From Xanthobacter agilis (GTDB lineage: Bacteria; Pseudomonadota; Alphaproteobacteria; Rhizobiales; Xanthobacteraceae), in the NCBI RefSeq assembly GCF_021730435.1, contig NZ_JABWGX010000013.1, positions 62,001 through 126,000 on the forward strand: a DNA stretch of 64,000 nt, written 5' to 3'. Numbering within the stretch: position 1 is the first letter of the stretch; each line of letters begins with the position of its first letter. Of this stretch, positions 51,200 to 61,779 are shown in pieces. The notes under the pieces are model-generated. The model ran no database searches, was not told where the DNA came from, and was given only the letters and a program-made list of their open reading frames with translations. The translations under genes and the position numbers were made by a program.

Positions 51200-51762
51200 A
51201 GACCAAAGCCCTACGCCCCCGCCGCTGGCGCGACTTCGCAAGCCGCCCCTCCACCGACCCGCCCGCCGCCACCGCGCCCCATGCGCGCTCGACCGGGGAG
51301 ATCCGCTCCCCTCGCCGCACCCCGCGCACGCCCTCCGGAGCGACCCACCGACGCAAAAGCCCTTCCGTCAGGCACGCACTATATATCAATACATTGCTAT
51401 TATAAAACCTGCGCGAGTCGCGGGCCATGGGACTTTTTGCGCCATCCTTGTGCCGCCGACGCCTCCCGCACCGCAGCATATGGCGCCAATTGCCCCCTTC
51501 CGGCGGCAGAGGTGAAAAATAATTTGACGGTATTTTAGTGGGTATACCTTGGGACCCGGAGCGGCCCCACTCGGCCTTCCGCCCTCCGCTTGACGGCATT
51601 CGCCATTGCCGTGGCTCCGGCCCGCCAGGCCATCGCGATCGGTGCCGACACCGCAGCTTGCGGCACGCGCGGATGCTGCGGTCGCCAGGACCCACGTCCA
51701 ACGCAATCGGCCTTACCGCATGTGCGTCAACGCGAGCCGGAACGACGCCGGTTGAAAAGGCT
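51200..51762. other. Gene-free stretch downstream of the DUF1467 gene
   Basis: About 560 bp with no credible coding frame. Two AT-rich patches stand out in the GC-rich background: 51378-51412 (ACTATATATCAATACATTGC and on) and 51515-51548 (AAAATAATTTGACGG and on). The second contains TTGACG and TATACC, but they are too close for one promoter. Confidence 0.5.
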
Positions 51763-52035
51763 CTAACCGCCCTTCGTCTCGAACGGCATGGGCAAATCGT
51801 CGAGCGTGACCGCGCCGCTCGTCAGGAGATAGACGAGACCGCCGGTGACGACCGCAGCCAGCACCGTGGTTGCCAGCATCTTGCGCCCGAGGCCGGGGCG
51901 CGCGGGCGCCCCGGGGTCTGTGCCCGGAACCCTGTCCGCGGTGTCCCCCTGCGCGCGCACGCCCCACGGGAGCACCGCGAACAGGGTGATCCACCAGACC
52001 ACGAAATAGATGGCGACGACGGCTCCGACCGACAT
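51763..52035 (-). CDS. DUF1467 family small membrane protein
   Basis: 90 aa from the ATG at 52035. Two membrane helices are visible, SVGAVVAIYFVVWWITLFAV with LPWGVRAQ after it, and KMLATTVLAAVVTGGLVYLL. The loop is hydrophilic and Pro/Gly/Asp-rich. These match DUF1467, a family of unknown function regularly found next to mce and proS in alphaproteobacteria. It is 10 bp after mce and is the last gene of the nuo-led unit. Confidence 0.85.
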   Translation of the reverse strand: MSVGAVVAIYFVVWWITLFAVLPWGVRAQGDTADRVPGTDPGAPARPGLGRKMLATTVLAAVVTGGLVYLLTSGAVTLDDLPMPFETKGG

Positions 52036-52045
52036 CGCCGCCGCC

Positions 52046-52450
52046 TCACGCCTGCTCGAGTTCGACCAAGGTACCGGTGAAGTCCTTGGGGTGCAGGAAC
52101 AGCACCGGTTTGCCGTGGGCCCCGGTCTTCGGCTCGCCAGAGCCCAGCACCCGCGCACCCTTGGCCTTCAGCTGGTCGCGCGCCGCGATGATATCGTCCA
52201 CCTCGTAGCAGATGTGGTGGATGCCGCCATCGGGGTTGCGCTCCAGGAACTTGGCGATGGGCGAGTTCTCACCCAGCGGCTCCAGGAACTCGATCTTGGT
52301 GTTGGGCAGCGTCACGAACACCGTGGTCACGCCATGCTCTTCCTGCGGCACCGCCGCCGAAACCTCGGCGCCCAGCGTGTCACGATAGAGCTGGGAGGCG
52401 GCGGCGATGTCGCGCACCGCAATGGCCACATGGTTCAGCCGTCCGATCAT
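52046..52450 (-). CDS. mce: Methylmalonyl-CoA epimerase
   Basis: 134 aa. This VOC-fold enzyme interconverts (2R)- and (2S)-methylmalonyl-CoA in propionyl-CoA metabolism. The metal ligands are in RLNHVAIAV (His), GGIHHICYEV (His) and TLVELEQA (Glu). Normal length. AGAGG lies before the ATG at 52450; a 16-codon upstream extension overlapping the rnj end is not conserved. It is 51 bp after rnj. Confidence 0.94.
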   Translation of the reverse strand: MIGRLNHVAIAVRDIAAASQLYRDTLGAEVSAAVPQEEHGVTTVFVTLPNTKIEFLEPLGENSPIAKFLERNPDGGIHHICYEVDDIIAARDQLKAKGARVLGSGEPKTGAHGKPVLFLHPKDFTGTLVELEQA

Positions 52451-52501
52451 GTCGTCCTCTTTTCTCCGGCCGGCCGTGACAGCCGCCAACAGTTCCACCC
52501 A

Positions 52502-54196
52502 TCACACTTCCAGAACGTGGACGTGGCAAACGGGCTTTTTGCCCCACACCGCGTTCACGGCCCCGCGCACCGCCCGCTCCAGCGTCTCCGCCAGCGCATC
52601 CGGATCGCGCCGGCGCGCCTTGGGCAGGCCCTCCAGGGTCGCCACCACCGTATCGAGAACGTGGTCCAGCATGTCCACATTGCCCTCGCCGCGCTCAGGC
52701 ACCCCCGACAGCTCCACCGAGGGATCTCCCGCGATCACCCCGTGCTTGTCGATGGCGACCGCCACCGATATCACGCCGACGTAGCTGAGCTTCCGTCGCT
52801 CCGGCAGGGTGCGCCCGCCTTCGCCCAGCAACAGCCGCGCATCCTTGTAGAGGCGGCCGAAGGGCACCTCCCCCACCCGCTCCGTGGGCCCCGGCGCTAA
52901 GCGTAGCATCTGGCCATCGTAGCAGTTCACCACCTCGGGCACGCCGAGGCTGCGGGCGAGCTTGGCATGCTCATGCAGATGCAACGCCTCGCCGTGTACC
53001 GGAACCGAAACCTGCGGCCGCACAAGGGCGTACATCTTCTCCAATTCGCCCCGACGCGGATGCCCCGAGACGTGCACCAGCCCATCCCGATCCGTCATCA
53101 CCTCGATGCCGCGCTTGATCAACGCGTTCACGATGTGATTCACCACCTTCTCATTGCCGGGGATGGTGCGCGACGAAAACACCACCAGGTCCCCTGGAGA
53201 AAATGCAATCTCCGGATGGTCGTCATCGGCGATGCGCTTGAGCGCCGCGCGTGGCTCGCCCTGGCTTCCGGTCAGAATGGCGACCACCCGCTCCCGCGGC
53301 ATGTAGCCGAAGAAATCCGCGCTGCGAAAGGCGGGAATGCCCTCGAGCAAGCCCTGCTCGCGCGCCACCCCGATCACCCGCTCCAGCGCACGCCCAACCA
53401 CCACCACCTCGCGTCCCGCCGCCATCGCCGCCTCGGCGATGCCGCGGATGCGGCCGACGTTGGACGAGAAGGTCGTGAACGCGATACGGTGCTTGGCCTT
53501 CGCCACGATCTCCTTCAGCGACGCCGCGACATCCGCCTCGGAGGGCGAAACCCCATCGCGGATCGCGTTTGTGGAATCGCAGATGATGGCGCGCACGCCC
53601 TCATCGCCGAGGGCGGCGAGCCGCGCCGTATCGGTCGCGCGCCCGACGACCGGGGTCGGATCAAGCTTCCAATCGCCGGTGTGCACCACCAAGCCCGCTT
53701 CGGTCCGGATGGCGATCGCGTGGCTGTCGGGGATGGAATGGGCCACCGGCACAAATTCCAGATCGAATGGACCGACCTGGATCCGCTGGCCCGACCGCAC
53801 CACGGTTATCGGCAGAGATGAGGGCGCCCCCGGCTCCCCTGCCCGCTTCGCTTCCAGCAGACCCGCGGTGAAGGCGGTGGTGTAGATGGGACAACGCAGA
53901 CGGGGCCACAGGTCGAGCACGGCGCCGATGTGATCTTCATGGCCGTGGGTGAGAACCAGGCCGGCGATGTTCTTCTTCTCGCCCTCCAAAAAGCGGATGT
54001 CCGGCAGAACCAGATCCACGCCCGGCGCCTCGTCGCCGGCGAAACTCATGCCGAAATCCACCAGGAGCCAGGTCCGCGCCTTCTTGGCGCCGAAACCATA
54101 GAGGGCGAGATTCATACCGATCTCGCCCACCCCGCCGAGCGGCACGAAAACCAGTTCTTCCGAGACTGCCATTGACCCGCTCATATCCACCCGCAT
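52502..54196 (-). CDS. rnj: Ribonuclease J
   Basis: 564 aa metallo-beta-lactamase/beta-CASP nuclease with endo- and 5'-exonuclease activity in mRNA and rRNA processing. Metal motif LTHGHEDHIGA is present, followed by VAHSIPDSHAIAI and HTGDWKLDP. VHVSGHPRRGELEKMY and PVHGEALHLHEHAKLA complete the catalytic core, and a C-terminal domain starts at about 450. GGGGGAGAC before the ATG at 54196 supports this start over in-frame ATGs at 54184 and 54172. It is between birA and mce. Confidence 0.96.
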   Translation of the reverse strand: MRVDMSGSMAVSEELVFVPLGGVGEIGMNLALYGFGAKKARTWLLVDFGMSFAGDEAPGVDLVLPDIRFLEGEKKNIAGLVLTHGHEDHIGAVLDLWPRLRCPIYTTAFTAGLLEAKRAGEPGAPSSLPITVVRSGQRIQVGPFDLEFVPVAHSIPDSHAIAIRTEAGLVVHTGDWKLDPTPVVGRATDTARLAALGDEGVRAIICDSTNAIRDGVSPSEADVAASLKEIVAKAKHRIAFTTFSSNVGRIRGIAEAAMAAGREVVVVGRALERVIGVAREQGLLEGIPAFRSADFFGYMPRERVVAILTGSQGEPRAALKRIADDDHPEIAFSPGDLVVFSSRTIPGNEKVVNHIVNALIKRGIEVMTDRDGLVHVSGHPRRGELEKMYALVRPQVSVPVHGEALHLHEHAKLARSLGVPEVVNCYDGQMLRLAPGPTERVGEVPFGRLYKDARLLLGEGGRTLPERRKLSYVGVISVAVAIDKHGVIAGDPSVELSGVPERGEGNVDMLDHVLDTVVATLEGLPKARRRDPDALAETLERAVRGAVNAVWGKKPVCHVHVLEV

Positions 54197-54338
54197 GTCT
54201 CCCCCCGTCGTGGAGGATCGCGGACGGAAGGTGTGCCAAAAGCCAAACTACCTGCTTTGCCGCCCCGGCGACAACGACCACTCCCGCGGCCGCGCTCCGC
54301 CTGGATCATGCCCCGCCGTCTCGACCCCTGCGCCCACC

Positions 54339-55106
54339 CTATTCCGGCACACGCAGGGACACGTCACCAGCGGTGATGATCTCGGCGATTCCGTCCCGAC
54401 GCCGGAGCATCATCGCCCCCCGCGCGTCGATATTCTCGAACCGGCCAACGACTTCACGCTCGCCAATCTTCACGCTCACCTGATCACCCATGCCAAGCGC
54501 ATGGCGCATCCAGTCCGAGCGGATGCCGGCAAAGCCTGCCCCCGCGTGCCACTGATTGAGCCGGACCGCCATGGCAAGGTCGAGCGCTTCCAACAGCCGA
54601 TCCGGCGCCGTCGGCGCCCCCGCCTCCTCAAGGCTCGTCGCCTTGTAGGGCAGATCCTCGGGATGGTGCAGACAGTTGGCGCCGAAGCCGATCACCGCCG
54701 CCGGGCGGCCGTTGGCGTCTGTGCCGCCTTCAACCAAAATGCCCGCCAGCTTGCCGCCATTGAGCAGCAGGTCATTGGGCCACTTCAGCTTCAGCGTCTC
54801 CGACACTAGCTGAGGCGCCGCCGCAAGCACCGCATCCCGCAGCGCGAGCCCGGCCACGAAGCAGAGCTGGGCGAGATTGGCGAGCGGTGCCGGATTGGGC
54901 AGCACCAAGGTCGCGAACAGGTTGCCGAGTTCCGAGGTCCACGGCCTCCCCCGGCGGCCGCGCCCGGCCGTCTGAATATCCGCGACCAGCCAGACCGGCA
55001 TGATCTCGCCCCGCGCAAGCCGGGCGAGACCCTCCGCATTGGTGGAGCCGATCTCCGTGAAGCGGATGATGGGAACCGTGGAACCCTGGAATTCGTATTG
55101 AGCCAT
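54339..55106 (-). CDS. birA: Biotin--[acetyl-CoA-carboxylase] ligase
   Basis: 255 aa. It attaches biotin to the carboxyl-carrier protein of acetyl-CoA carboxylase and related enzymes. TEIGSTNAEGLARL, QTAGRGRRGRPW (biotinyl-AMP loop), LKWPNDLLLNGGKLAGILVE and the small C-terminal SH3-like domain (VSVKIGEREVVGRFENID) are present. There is no N-terminal DNA-binding domain, so it should not be a repressor. It follows nuoN after 3 bases. A 142-bp gap separates it from rnj. Confidence 0.96.
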   Translation of the reverse strand: MAQYEFQGSTVPIIRFTEIGSTNAEGLARLARGEIMPVWLVADIQTAGRGRRGRPWTSELGNLFATLVLPNPAPLANLAQLCFVAGLALRDAVLAAAPQLVSETLKLKWPNDLLLNGGKLAGILVEGGTDANGRPAAVIGFGANCLHHPEDLPYKATSLEEAGAPTAPDRLLEALDLAMAVRLNQWHAGAGFAGIRSDWMRHALGMGDQVSVKIGEREVVGRFENIDARGAMMLRRRDGIAEIITAGDVSLRVPE

Positions 55107-55109
55107 CGA

Positions 55110-56540
55110 TCAAAAGAGCGAGCGAGCGGCGACACCCGCCGCCTCGATGAGGGGAGCGGGATAGACGAAATAGAAGATCGTGAACAGACCGCTCAGCGCA
55201 AGAACCGCCTTCAGTTCGGTCGGCATGGGATCGAACGCCTCCGCAGGCTCGTCAAAATACATGACCTTCACCACCCGCAGATAATAATAGGCTCCCACCA
55301 CCGACGCCAGCACGCCGATGACCGCCAGGCCATAAAGCCCGGCCTGGATCGCCGCCACGAACACATAATACTTCGCGAGGAAGCCCGCCAGCGGCGGAAC
55401 GCCCGCCAGCGAGAACATGAGCGCACCGAACATCAACGCCATGAGCGGGTTGTTGCGCGCCAGCCCGGCCAGTTCATCAATGTTTTCAACCGCACGTCCC
55501 TGCCGGCGCATGGTGAGCACGCACGCAAAGGAGCCGAGCGTCATCGCCACATAAATCGCGATATAGACCAGCACACCCCGCACGCCTTCCGCCGTTCCCG
55601 CGGCAAGACCCACAAGCGCGAAGCCCATGTGGCCGATGGAAGAGTATGCGAGCAGCCGCTTGATGTTCCGCTGACCGATGGCGGCAAACGCACCGAGCAC
55701 CATGGACGCGATCGACACGAACACCACGATCTGCTGCCACTGATGCGCGACATGAGGGAACGCTTCCAGAACCACCCGAATGAAGATCGCCATGCCCGCC
55801 ACCTTGGGCGCGGTGGCAAAGAAAGTGGTGACCGGCGTCGGCGCCCCTTCATAGACATCGGGGGTCCACATGTGGAACGGGACCGCCGAAATTTTGAAGC
55901 ACAGCCCGGCGAGCACGAACACCAGACCAAAGATGAGTCCGATGCTGGGCTCCTTCACCACCGTGGCGATCACCTCAAAGTTCACCGAGCCCGTGAAACC
56001 GTATACCAGCGACGATCCATAGAGCAGCATGCCGGAGGACAACGAGCCAAGCACGAAGTACTTCAGCCCCGCTTCCGTCGAACGCACGGAGTCCCGATTG
56101 ATCGCCGCCAGCACATAAAGCGAGAAGCTCATGAGCTCGAGGCCGAGATAAAGCGCGATCAGGTCGCCGGCCGACACCAGCATGCACATGCCGAGCGTCG
56201 CGATCACGAACAGCACCGCGTATTCGAAGCGTGCGAGCTTCTCGCGGTTCTGCCAATCCACCGCCATGATCAGCGCCACCATCGCGCCGAAAATGGCCAG
56301 GGCCTTCATGAAGCGGCCAAAGGGATCAATCACAAGGGAGCCGTTGAACGCCACGGTCTCCCCACCGGGTCCCAGCAGCACAAGGACCCCGGCCGCCGCG
56401 AGCACCGCGATGGCGAGACCGGTGATGAAATTGGCCGCCCCCTCTCCACGCACCGCGCCGATCAGGATCAGCACGATAGCGGAGACGGCCAGCACCAGTT
56501 CGGGCAGGACAGCGCCGATCGGAGGCAGGAGCTGCGTCAT
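55110..56540 (-). CDS. nuoN: NADH-quinone oxidoreductase subunit N
   Basis: 476 aa with about 14 membrane helices. It is one of the three antiporter-like proton-pumping subunits of complex I. The conserved Lys/Glu proton-channel region is visible in [17 protein letters not shown] and [20 protein letters not shown], and [16 protein letters not shown] is also typical. It is 13 bp after nuoM. Confidence 0.97.
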   Translation of the reverse strand: MTQLLPPIGAVLPELVLAVSAIVLILIGAVRGEGAANFITGLAIAVLAAAGVLVLLGPGGETVAFNGSLVIDPFGRFMKALAIFGAMVALIMAVDWQNREKLARFEYAVLFVIATLGMCMLVSAGDLIALYLGLELMSFSLYVLAAINRDSVRSTEAGLKYFVLGSLSSGMLLYGSSLVYGFTGSVNFEVIATVVKEPSIGLIFGLVFVLAGLCFKISAVPFHMWTPDVYEGAPTPVTTFFATAPKVAGMAIFIRVVLEAFPHVAHQWQQIVVFVSIASMVLGAFAAIGQRNIKRLLAYSSIGHMGFALVGLAAGTAEGVRGVLVYIAIYVAMTLGSFACVLTMRRQGRAVENIDELAGLARNNPLMALMFGALMFSLAGVPPLAGFLAKYYVFVAAIQAGLYGLAVIGVLASVVGAYYYLRVVKVMYFDEPAEAFDPMPTELKAVLALSGLFTIFYFVYPAPLIEAAGVAARSLF

Positions 56541-56553
56541 TGCAACCTCGAAA

Positions 56554-58065
56554 TCAGAAGGTGAGGAGGAACGCGGTCTTGACCGCGCCCGCCACCTGAT
56601 CGGTGCGCGCGACCACTGCGTTCACCGCATGGGACGTCATGTCGAGGATCGGCGCAGGCCAGACCCCGAACAGGATGGTGATGACCACGAGCGGCACCAT
56701 GATGGTCACCTCCCGCGGCGACAGATCCAGAATGTTCTTCAGGCTGTCCTTCTCGAGCTTGCCGAAGATCACGCGCCAATACAGGTAGAGCGCGTAGGAC
56801 GCCGAGAGAATAACACCCGTAGCCGCAAGGAACGCCACCCAGGTGTTCACTTCGAACGCCGCCAGCATGGTCAGGAACTCGCCCACGAAGCCGGAGGTGC
56901 CGGGCAGACCGATGTTCGCCATGGTGAAGATCATCATGACCGTGGCGTAGAGCGGCATCCGCTTGACGAGGCCGCCATAGGCCGCGATCTCGCGAGTGTG
57001 CATGCGGTCGTAGATCACGCCGACGCACAGGAACAGCGCACCCGACACAAAGCCGTGGGAGATCATGAGGAACATCGCCCCCTGAAGCCCCTGCTCGTTC
57101 ATCGTGAAGATGCCCATGGTGACGAAGCCCATGTGCGCGATCGACGAATAGGCGATCAGCTTCTTGATGTCCTCCTGCACCAGCGCCACCAGCGACGTGT
57201 AGATGATGGCGACCACGGAAAGGGCAAACATCATCGGCGCGAAATAGTGACTGGCCTCGGGGAACATGGGCAGCGAATAACGGATGAAGCCGTAGCCACC
57301 CATCTTCAGCATGATCCCCGCGAGGATGACAGACCCCGCCGTTGGCGCCTCCACATGCGCATCCGGAAGCCAGGTGTGGACCGGCCACATGGGCATCTTC
57401 ACCGCGAACGACGCGAAGAACGCCAGCCAAAGCCAGGTTTGCATGCCCGAGGGAAAACCATAGGCCATCAGCTGCGGAACGTCAGTCGTGCCCGCCTGCC
57501 AGTACATCGCCATGATGGCCAGCATCATCAGCACTGAGCCGAGCAGCGTGTACAGGAAGAACTTGAACGAAGCGTAGATGCGCCGCGGTCCGCCCCATAT
57601 GCCGATGATAAGGAACATCGGAATGAGGCCGGCCTCGAAGAAGAAGTAGAACAGCACCAGATCAAGAGCGCAGAAGGTGCCGATCATGAAGGTTTCGAGC
57701 ACCAGGAACGCGATCATGTACTCCTTCACCCGCTTATGCACGCTCTCCCAGGACGCCAGAATCGCAAACGGCATGAGGAAGGTGGTGAGGATCACGAACG
57801 GCAGTGAAATGCCATCGACACCCATGTGATAGGCGGCGATGTCGCCGAGCCACGCCTTCTTCTCAACGAATTGGAAGCCCGGCGCCGCCGGATCGAACCC
57901 GGGCAGCAGCAGCAGCGAAACCACGAAGGTCACCAGGGTCGTCCACAGCGCCACCCACCGGGCATTGCGGGCAGACACCTCGTCGTCCCCCCGCACCACC
58001 AGGATGAAGAGGGCGCCGACGAGCGGCAGGAAGGTGACGACGGATAGGATGGGCCAGTCGGTCAT
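56554..58065 (-). CDS. nuoM: NADH-quinone oxidoreductase subunit M
   Basis: 503 aa with about 14 membrane helices, antiporter-like. [19 protein letters not shown] contains the conserved Glu. [20 protein letters not shown] and [19 protein letters not shown] are family blocks. The start [10 protein letters not shown] at 58065 was chosen; the open frame continues 62 codons into nuoL as shadow. It is 5 bp after nuoL. Confidence 0.97.
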   Translation of the reverse strand: MTDWPILSVVTFLPLVGALFILVVRGDDEVSARNARWVALWTTLVTFVVSLLLLPGFDPAAPGFQFVEKKAWLGDIAAYHMGVDGISLPFVILTTFLMPFAILASWESVHKRVKEYMIAFLVLETFMIGTFCALDLVLFYFFFEAGLIPMFLIIGIWGGPRRIYASFKFFLYTLLGSVLMMLAIMAMYWQAGTTDVPQLMAYGFPSGMQTWLWLAFFASFAVKMPMWPVHTWLPDAHVEAPTAGSVILAGIMLKMGGYGFIRYSLPMFPEASHYFAPMMFALSVVAIIYTSLVALVQEDIKKLIAYSSIAHMGFVTMGIFTMNEQGLQGAMFLMISHGFVSGALFLCVGVIYDRMHTREIAAYGGLVKRMPLYATVMMIFTMANIGLPGTSGFVGEFLTMLAAFEVNTWVAFLAATGVILSASYALYLYWRVIFGKLEKDSLKNILDLSPREVTIMVPLVVITILFGVWPAPILDMTSHAVNAVVARTDQVAGAVKTAFLLTF

Positions 58066-58070
58066 CGGCG

Positions 58071-59996
58071 TCACACTCCGGAGAACATGAACCAGGTGAG
58101 TAGGGCCGCGACGCCGATGAGCATCACGAAGGCGTAATGGTAAAGGTAGCCGGTCTGTAGCCGCACCACGCGGCCGGTCACGTCCAGCACCCTTGCAGAC
58201 ACACCATCCGGTCCGAAGCCGTCGATGATGGTGCCATCGCCCTGCTTCCACAGCAGCCGGCCAAGCCGCATGGCCGGCTTCACGAACAAGGCGTCATAGA
58301 GCTCGTCGAAGTACCACTTGTTGAGCAGGAACTTATAGAGCCCGGGAAGGGCATTCGCGAGCGCCACCGGCAACCGCGGATTTGCCACGTAGAACCAGTA
58401 GGCAATGAGGAAGCCGACAACCATCATGGCCGTGGGGGCCAGAACGATGAGTTCAGGAATCTGGTGCATCGCATGGAGAATGTGATTTTCCGCGCCCATG
58501 AAGATGGATTTGCGGAAGAACTCGCCCACGCCTTCACCCACGAACTCGTTGTAGAGCGCAAAGCCCGCAATCAGAGATCCCGCGCCCAGCACGCCGAGCG
58601 GAATGGTCATAACCAGGGGCGATTCATGCGCATGATCATAATGATGCTGATCGTGCGGCTTGCCATGGAAGGTCATGAACACAAGGCGCCAGGAGTAGAA
58701 CGACGTCAGGGCGGCGGCCAGCACCGTCATCGCCCAACCGTACAAGGCAAAGGCATTGTGACTCGCATAGGCCGATTCGATGATCGCGTCCTTTGAGTAA
58801 TAGCCCGCCGTGAAGGGGAAACCGGTAATCGCGAGCGTGCCGATCAGCATCATCGCATAGGTGAAGGGCACCTTCTTATAGAGCCCCCCCATGTGCCGCA
58901 TGTCCTGCTCATGGTGCATGGCGTTGATCACGGAGCCGGCGCACAAGAACAGCAGCGCCTTGAAGCAGGCGTGGGTCAAGAGGTGGAACATGCCCACCGA
59001 ATAGGCGCCCGCACCCATGGCGGTGAACATATAGCCCAGCTGCGAGCACGTGGAATACGCGATCACCTTCTTGATGTCGTTCTGCACCAGCGCGATGGTG
59101 GCCGCGAAGAAGGCGGTGGTCGCGCCAATCAACATCACCACGTCGAGGGCCGTCTGCGACAGCTCGAAGATGGGCGACATGCGCGCCACCATGAACACAC
59201 CTGCGGTCACCATCGTCGCTGCGTGAATCAGCGCCGACACCGGTGTCGGGCCCTCCATCGCATCCGGCAACCAAGTGTGCAGCAGAAGCTGCGCCGACTT
59301 GCCCATGGCGCCGACGAACAGCAGCAGCGCGATGACGGTCGGGGCGTCCCAATGGTGGCCAAGGAAGTTGATGGTCTTGCCCACAAGCGAGGGGGCCGCC
59401 GCAAAAACCTGATCGAACGCCACCGAGCCCGTCATCACAAAGGTCGCGAAGATGCCCAGCATGAAACCGAAGTCGCCCACGCGATTGACCACGAACGCCT
59501 TCATGGCCGCCGCATTGGCGGAGGGCTTTTCATACCAGAAGCCGATCAGCAGGTATGACGCTAGGCCCACGCCTTCCCAGCCGAAGAAGAGCTGGACCAG
59601 ATTGTCGGCGGTCACCAGCATCAGCATCGCGAAGGTGAACAGCGACAGATAGGAGAAGAAGCGTTGCCGGCTAGGATCCTCGTGCATGTACCCCATGGAG
59701 TACAGATGCACGAGGCTCGACACCGTCGTCACCACGATCAGCATCACGGCTGTGAGGCTGTCGATGCGCAACGCCCAATCAACCTTGAGGCCGCCGACAT
59801 CCATCCACTCAAACAGGTGCACCCGCGCGTCGTGATCGTCAAAGCCGACACTCACGAAAGTGATCCAGGCGAATAGGCACGCGATGAACAGGAAGGTGGT
59901 GGTCACCACCTCGCTGGCGCGGGCGCCGATGGCGCGGCCGAACAGCGCCGCAATGAGGAAGCCTGCAAGCGGCAGGAAGACGATCGCTTGATACAT
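58071..59996 (-). CDS. nuoL: NADH-quinone oxidoreductase subunit L
   Basis: 641 aa, the largest membrane subunit, with about 16 helices including the long lateral helix near the C-terminus. [52 protein letters not shown] and [17 protein letters not shown] are intact. It starts at 59996, 4 bp after nuoK. Some rhizobial nuoL proteins are longer; here the length is ordinary. Confidence 0.97.
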   Translation of the reverse strand: MYQAIVFLPLAGFLIAALFGRAIGARASEVVTTTFLFIACLFAWITFVSVGFDDHDARVHLFEWMDVGGLKVDWALRIDSLTAVMLIVVTTVSSLVHLYSMGYMHEDPSRQRFFSYLSLFTFAMLMLVTADNLVQLFFGWEGVGLASYLLIGFWYEKPSANAAAMKAFVVNRVGDFGFMLGIFATFVMTGSVAFDQVFAAAPSLVGKTINFLGHHWDAPTVIALLLFVGAMGKSAQLLLHTWLPDAMEGPTPVSALIHAATMVTAGVFMVARMSPIFELSQTALDVVMLIGATTAFFAATIALVQNDIKKVIAYSTCSQLGYMFTAMGAGAYSVGMFHLLTHACFKALLFLCAGSVINAMHHEQDMRHMGGLYKKVPFTYAMMLIGTLAITGFPFTAGYYSKDAIIESAYASHNAFALYGWAMTVLAAALTSFYSWRLVFMTFHGKPHDQHHYDHAHESPLVMTIPLGVLGAGSLIAGFALYNEFVGEGVGEFFRKSIFMGAENHILHAMHQIPELIVLAPTAMMVVGFLIAYWFYVANPRLPVALANALPGLYKFLLNKWYFDELYDALFVKPAMRLGRLLWKQGDGTIIDGFGPDGVSARVLDVTGRVVRLQTGYLYHYAFVMLIGVAALLTWFMFSGV

Positions 59997-60000
59997 GGCC

Positions 60001-60309
60001 TCAACCCTTCATCGCGTTGATGTCCTCGACGGCGATCGAACCGCGGCTGCGGTAGAACACCACGAGGATGGCGAGGCCAATGGCCGCTTCGGCCGCCGCC
60101 ACGGTAAGCACGAGCAGAGCGAACACCTGCCCGGTGAGGTTCCCTAGGAAAGCCGAGAACGAGACGAGGTTGATGTTCACCGCCAGCAGGATCAGCTCAA
60201 TCGACATAAGAATGACGATCACGTTCTTCCGATTGAGGAAGATGCCGAGCGTGCCCAGCGTGAACAGGATCGCCGCCACCGTCAGGTAGTGGGAAAGACC
60301 GATTTCCAT
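60001..60309 (-). CDS. nuoK: NADH-quinone oxidoreductase subunit K
   Basis: 102 aa with three membrane helices. [19 protein letters not shown] carries the conserved membrane Glu, and [20 protein letters not shown] the second. Normal length. It lies 10 bp after nuoJ and 4 bp before nuoL. Confidence 0.97.
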   Translation of the reverse strand: MEIGLSHYLTVAAILFTLGTLGIFLNRKNVIVILMSIELILLAVNINLVSFSAFLGNLTGQVFALLVLTVAAAEAAIGLAILVVFYRSRGSIAVEDINAMKG

Positions 60310-60319
60310 GGCGACCCCC

Positions 60320-60940
60320 TCAAAGCCCCTGGCCCGGCCGCACCTTGACCACCTTGATGGCAGCCTCGGGCGTCCGCGCGACCTGGGCGGAGATGTTCTG
60401 ACGCTTCACATTCACCTTGTGGCGGAGCGTGAGCACGATGGCTCCGATCATCGCCACCAGCAGCACGAATCCCGCCGCCTGGAAGAAATAGATGTAGTCG
60501 GTGTAGAGCACCTTCGCGATCGCCTGCACATTGCCGACCTCGCTGACGTGGCCCGCTACCGCACCGGCAGACACCGCAGCGGAGATGCCCGGCCCCGTCG
60601 CCCAGGCCCCGACGACAAGCACGAGCTCGGCGAGAAAGACCAGCCCCACCAGCACGCCCACTGGCAAATATTGCAGGAACCCTTGGCGCAACTCGACGAA
60701 GTCGACGTCGAGCATCATCACCACGAACAGGAACAGAACCGCGACCGCACCCACATAGACCACCACCAGGATCAGGCCGAGGAACTCGGCGCCAATCAGC
60801 AGAAAGAGGCCTGCCGCATTCACGAAGGCGAGGATGAGGAACAAAACGGACTGCACCGGGTTGCGCGAGGAGATCACCATAAAGGCGGACCCCACCAGCA
60901 CGAACGCGAAGAGATAGAAAAACGCTGCCGCGACACTCAT
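60320..60940 (-). CDS. nuoJ: NADH-quinone oxidoreductase subunit J
   Basis: 206 aa from the ATG at 60940, with five membrane helices. [20 protein letters not shown] and [20 protein letters not shown] are the conserved helices that include the quinone-channel pi-bulge region. An open frame 43 codons further upstream is not NuoJ-like. A GC-rich 298-bp spacer separates it from nuoI, which is unusual for this operon. Confidence 0.96.
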   Translation of the reverse strand: MSVAAAFFYLFAFVLVGSAFMVISSRNPVQSVLFLILAFVNAAGLFLLIGAEFLGLILVVVYVGAVAVLFLFVVMMLDVDFVELRQGFLQYLPVGVLVGLVFLAELVLVVGAWATGPGISAAVSAGAVAGHVSEVGNVQAIAKVLYTDYIYFFQAAGFVLLVAMIGAIVLTLRHKVNVKRQNISAQVARTPEAAIKVVKVRPGQGL

Positions 60941-61238
60941 GCGGAGAGCCCCCCCCTGCGCGCCAGTTCCGCGCTCGTTTGCGCTGCCGCGAGCCGGCGC
61001 CTGCCCATCACGGACACAGGCCCCCCGCAGCCGATGCGTCGATAGCTCTGACCCATCCCACACGTCCACCGTTTCGAGCCGAGACCATGCTGCCGATGCT
61101 CCGGCGCATGTTCCCCCTCACGATCCAAGACGGAACCATCCCCTCCCGCTTCCTAGGAAGCGGAGGATCGCTCCTGCCGTGCGCATCACGGCCCATCCAA
61201 CCCGATCGGCTCCGGCAAGCGCCGCAGCCGATGCCCGC
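60941..61238. other. Unusually long nuoI-nuoJ spacer
   Basis: 298 bp inside an otherwise tight operon. No credible gene or recognisable gene remnant. It contains an 18-bp perfect palindrome (61146-61163). Confidence 0.6.
61146..61163. repeat. 18-bp perfect palindrome in the nuoI-nuoJ spacer
   Basis: CCGCTTCCTAGGAAGCGG is fully palindromic. With one bulged base the pairing extends three more bases on each side (CCT/AGG). On RNA it would be a stem without a proper loop; on DNA it could be a dimer operator. No T-run. Confidence 0.5.
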
Positions 61239-61727
61239 TCACCGATACGGCGCATCCATAGCGATGGACCGCGCAATCTCGCGCTCCCACCGGTCACCGT
61301 TCGAAAGCAGCTTGTCCTTGTCGTAATAGAGTTCTTCCCGGGTTTCCGTGGCGAACTCGAAATTGGGACCTTCGACAATGGCCTCAACCGGGCACGCCTC
61401 CTGGCAGAAGCCACAGTAGATGCACTTCACCATGTCGATGTCGTAACGGGTCGTGCGACGCGTCCCATCGTTGCGGCGCGGACCGGCTTCAATCGTGATG
61501 GCCTGCGCCGGGCAGATCGCCTCGCACAGCTTGCATGCGATGCACCGCTCTTCACCGTTCGGGTAGCGACGCAGCGCATGCTCACCGCGAAAGCGCGGCG
61601 ACAGCGGCCCCTTCTCGAACGGGTAGTTCAGCGTCGATTTCGGCGCGAAGAAATAGCGCATCGTCAGAAAAAAGGCGGAGACGAGCTCCGTCAACAGCAG
61701 CGCGCGCGCGGCCTGATCGAGCTTCAT
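61239..61727 (-). CDS. nuoI: NADH-quinone oxidoreductase subunit I (two 4Fe-4S clusters)
   Basis: 162 aa from the ATG at 61727. It passes electrons through clusters N6a and N6b toward cluster N2. Two complete ferredoxin motifs are [16 protein letters not shown] and [33 protein letters not shown] and the C-terminal [16 protein letters not shown] are normal. The frame extends 59 codons upstream into nuoH, but those residues are shadow. It is 52 bp after nuoH. Confidence 0.97.
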   Translation of the reverse strand: MKLDQAARALLLTELVSAFFLTMRYFFAPKSTLNYPFEKGPLSPRFRGEHALRRYPNGEERCIACKLCEAICPAQAITIEAGPRRNDGTRRTTRYDIDMVKCIYCGFCQEACPVEAIVEGPNFEFATETREELYYDKDKLLSNGDRWEREIARSIAMDAPYR

Positions 61728-61779
61728 GGGCGCTCTCCCGCCGCCTTCAAGCGGCTCTTCTGAAGGTTCGAAAGCACGG

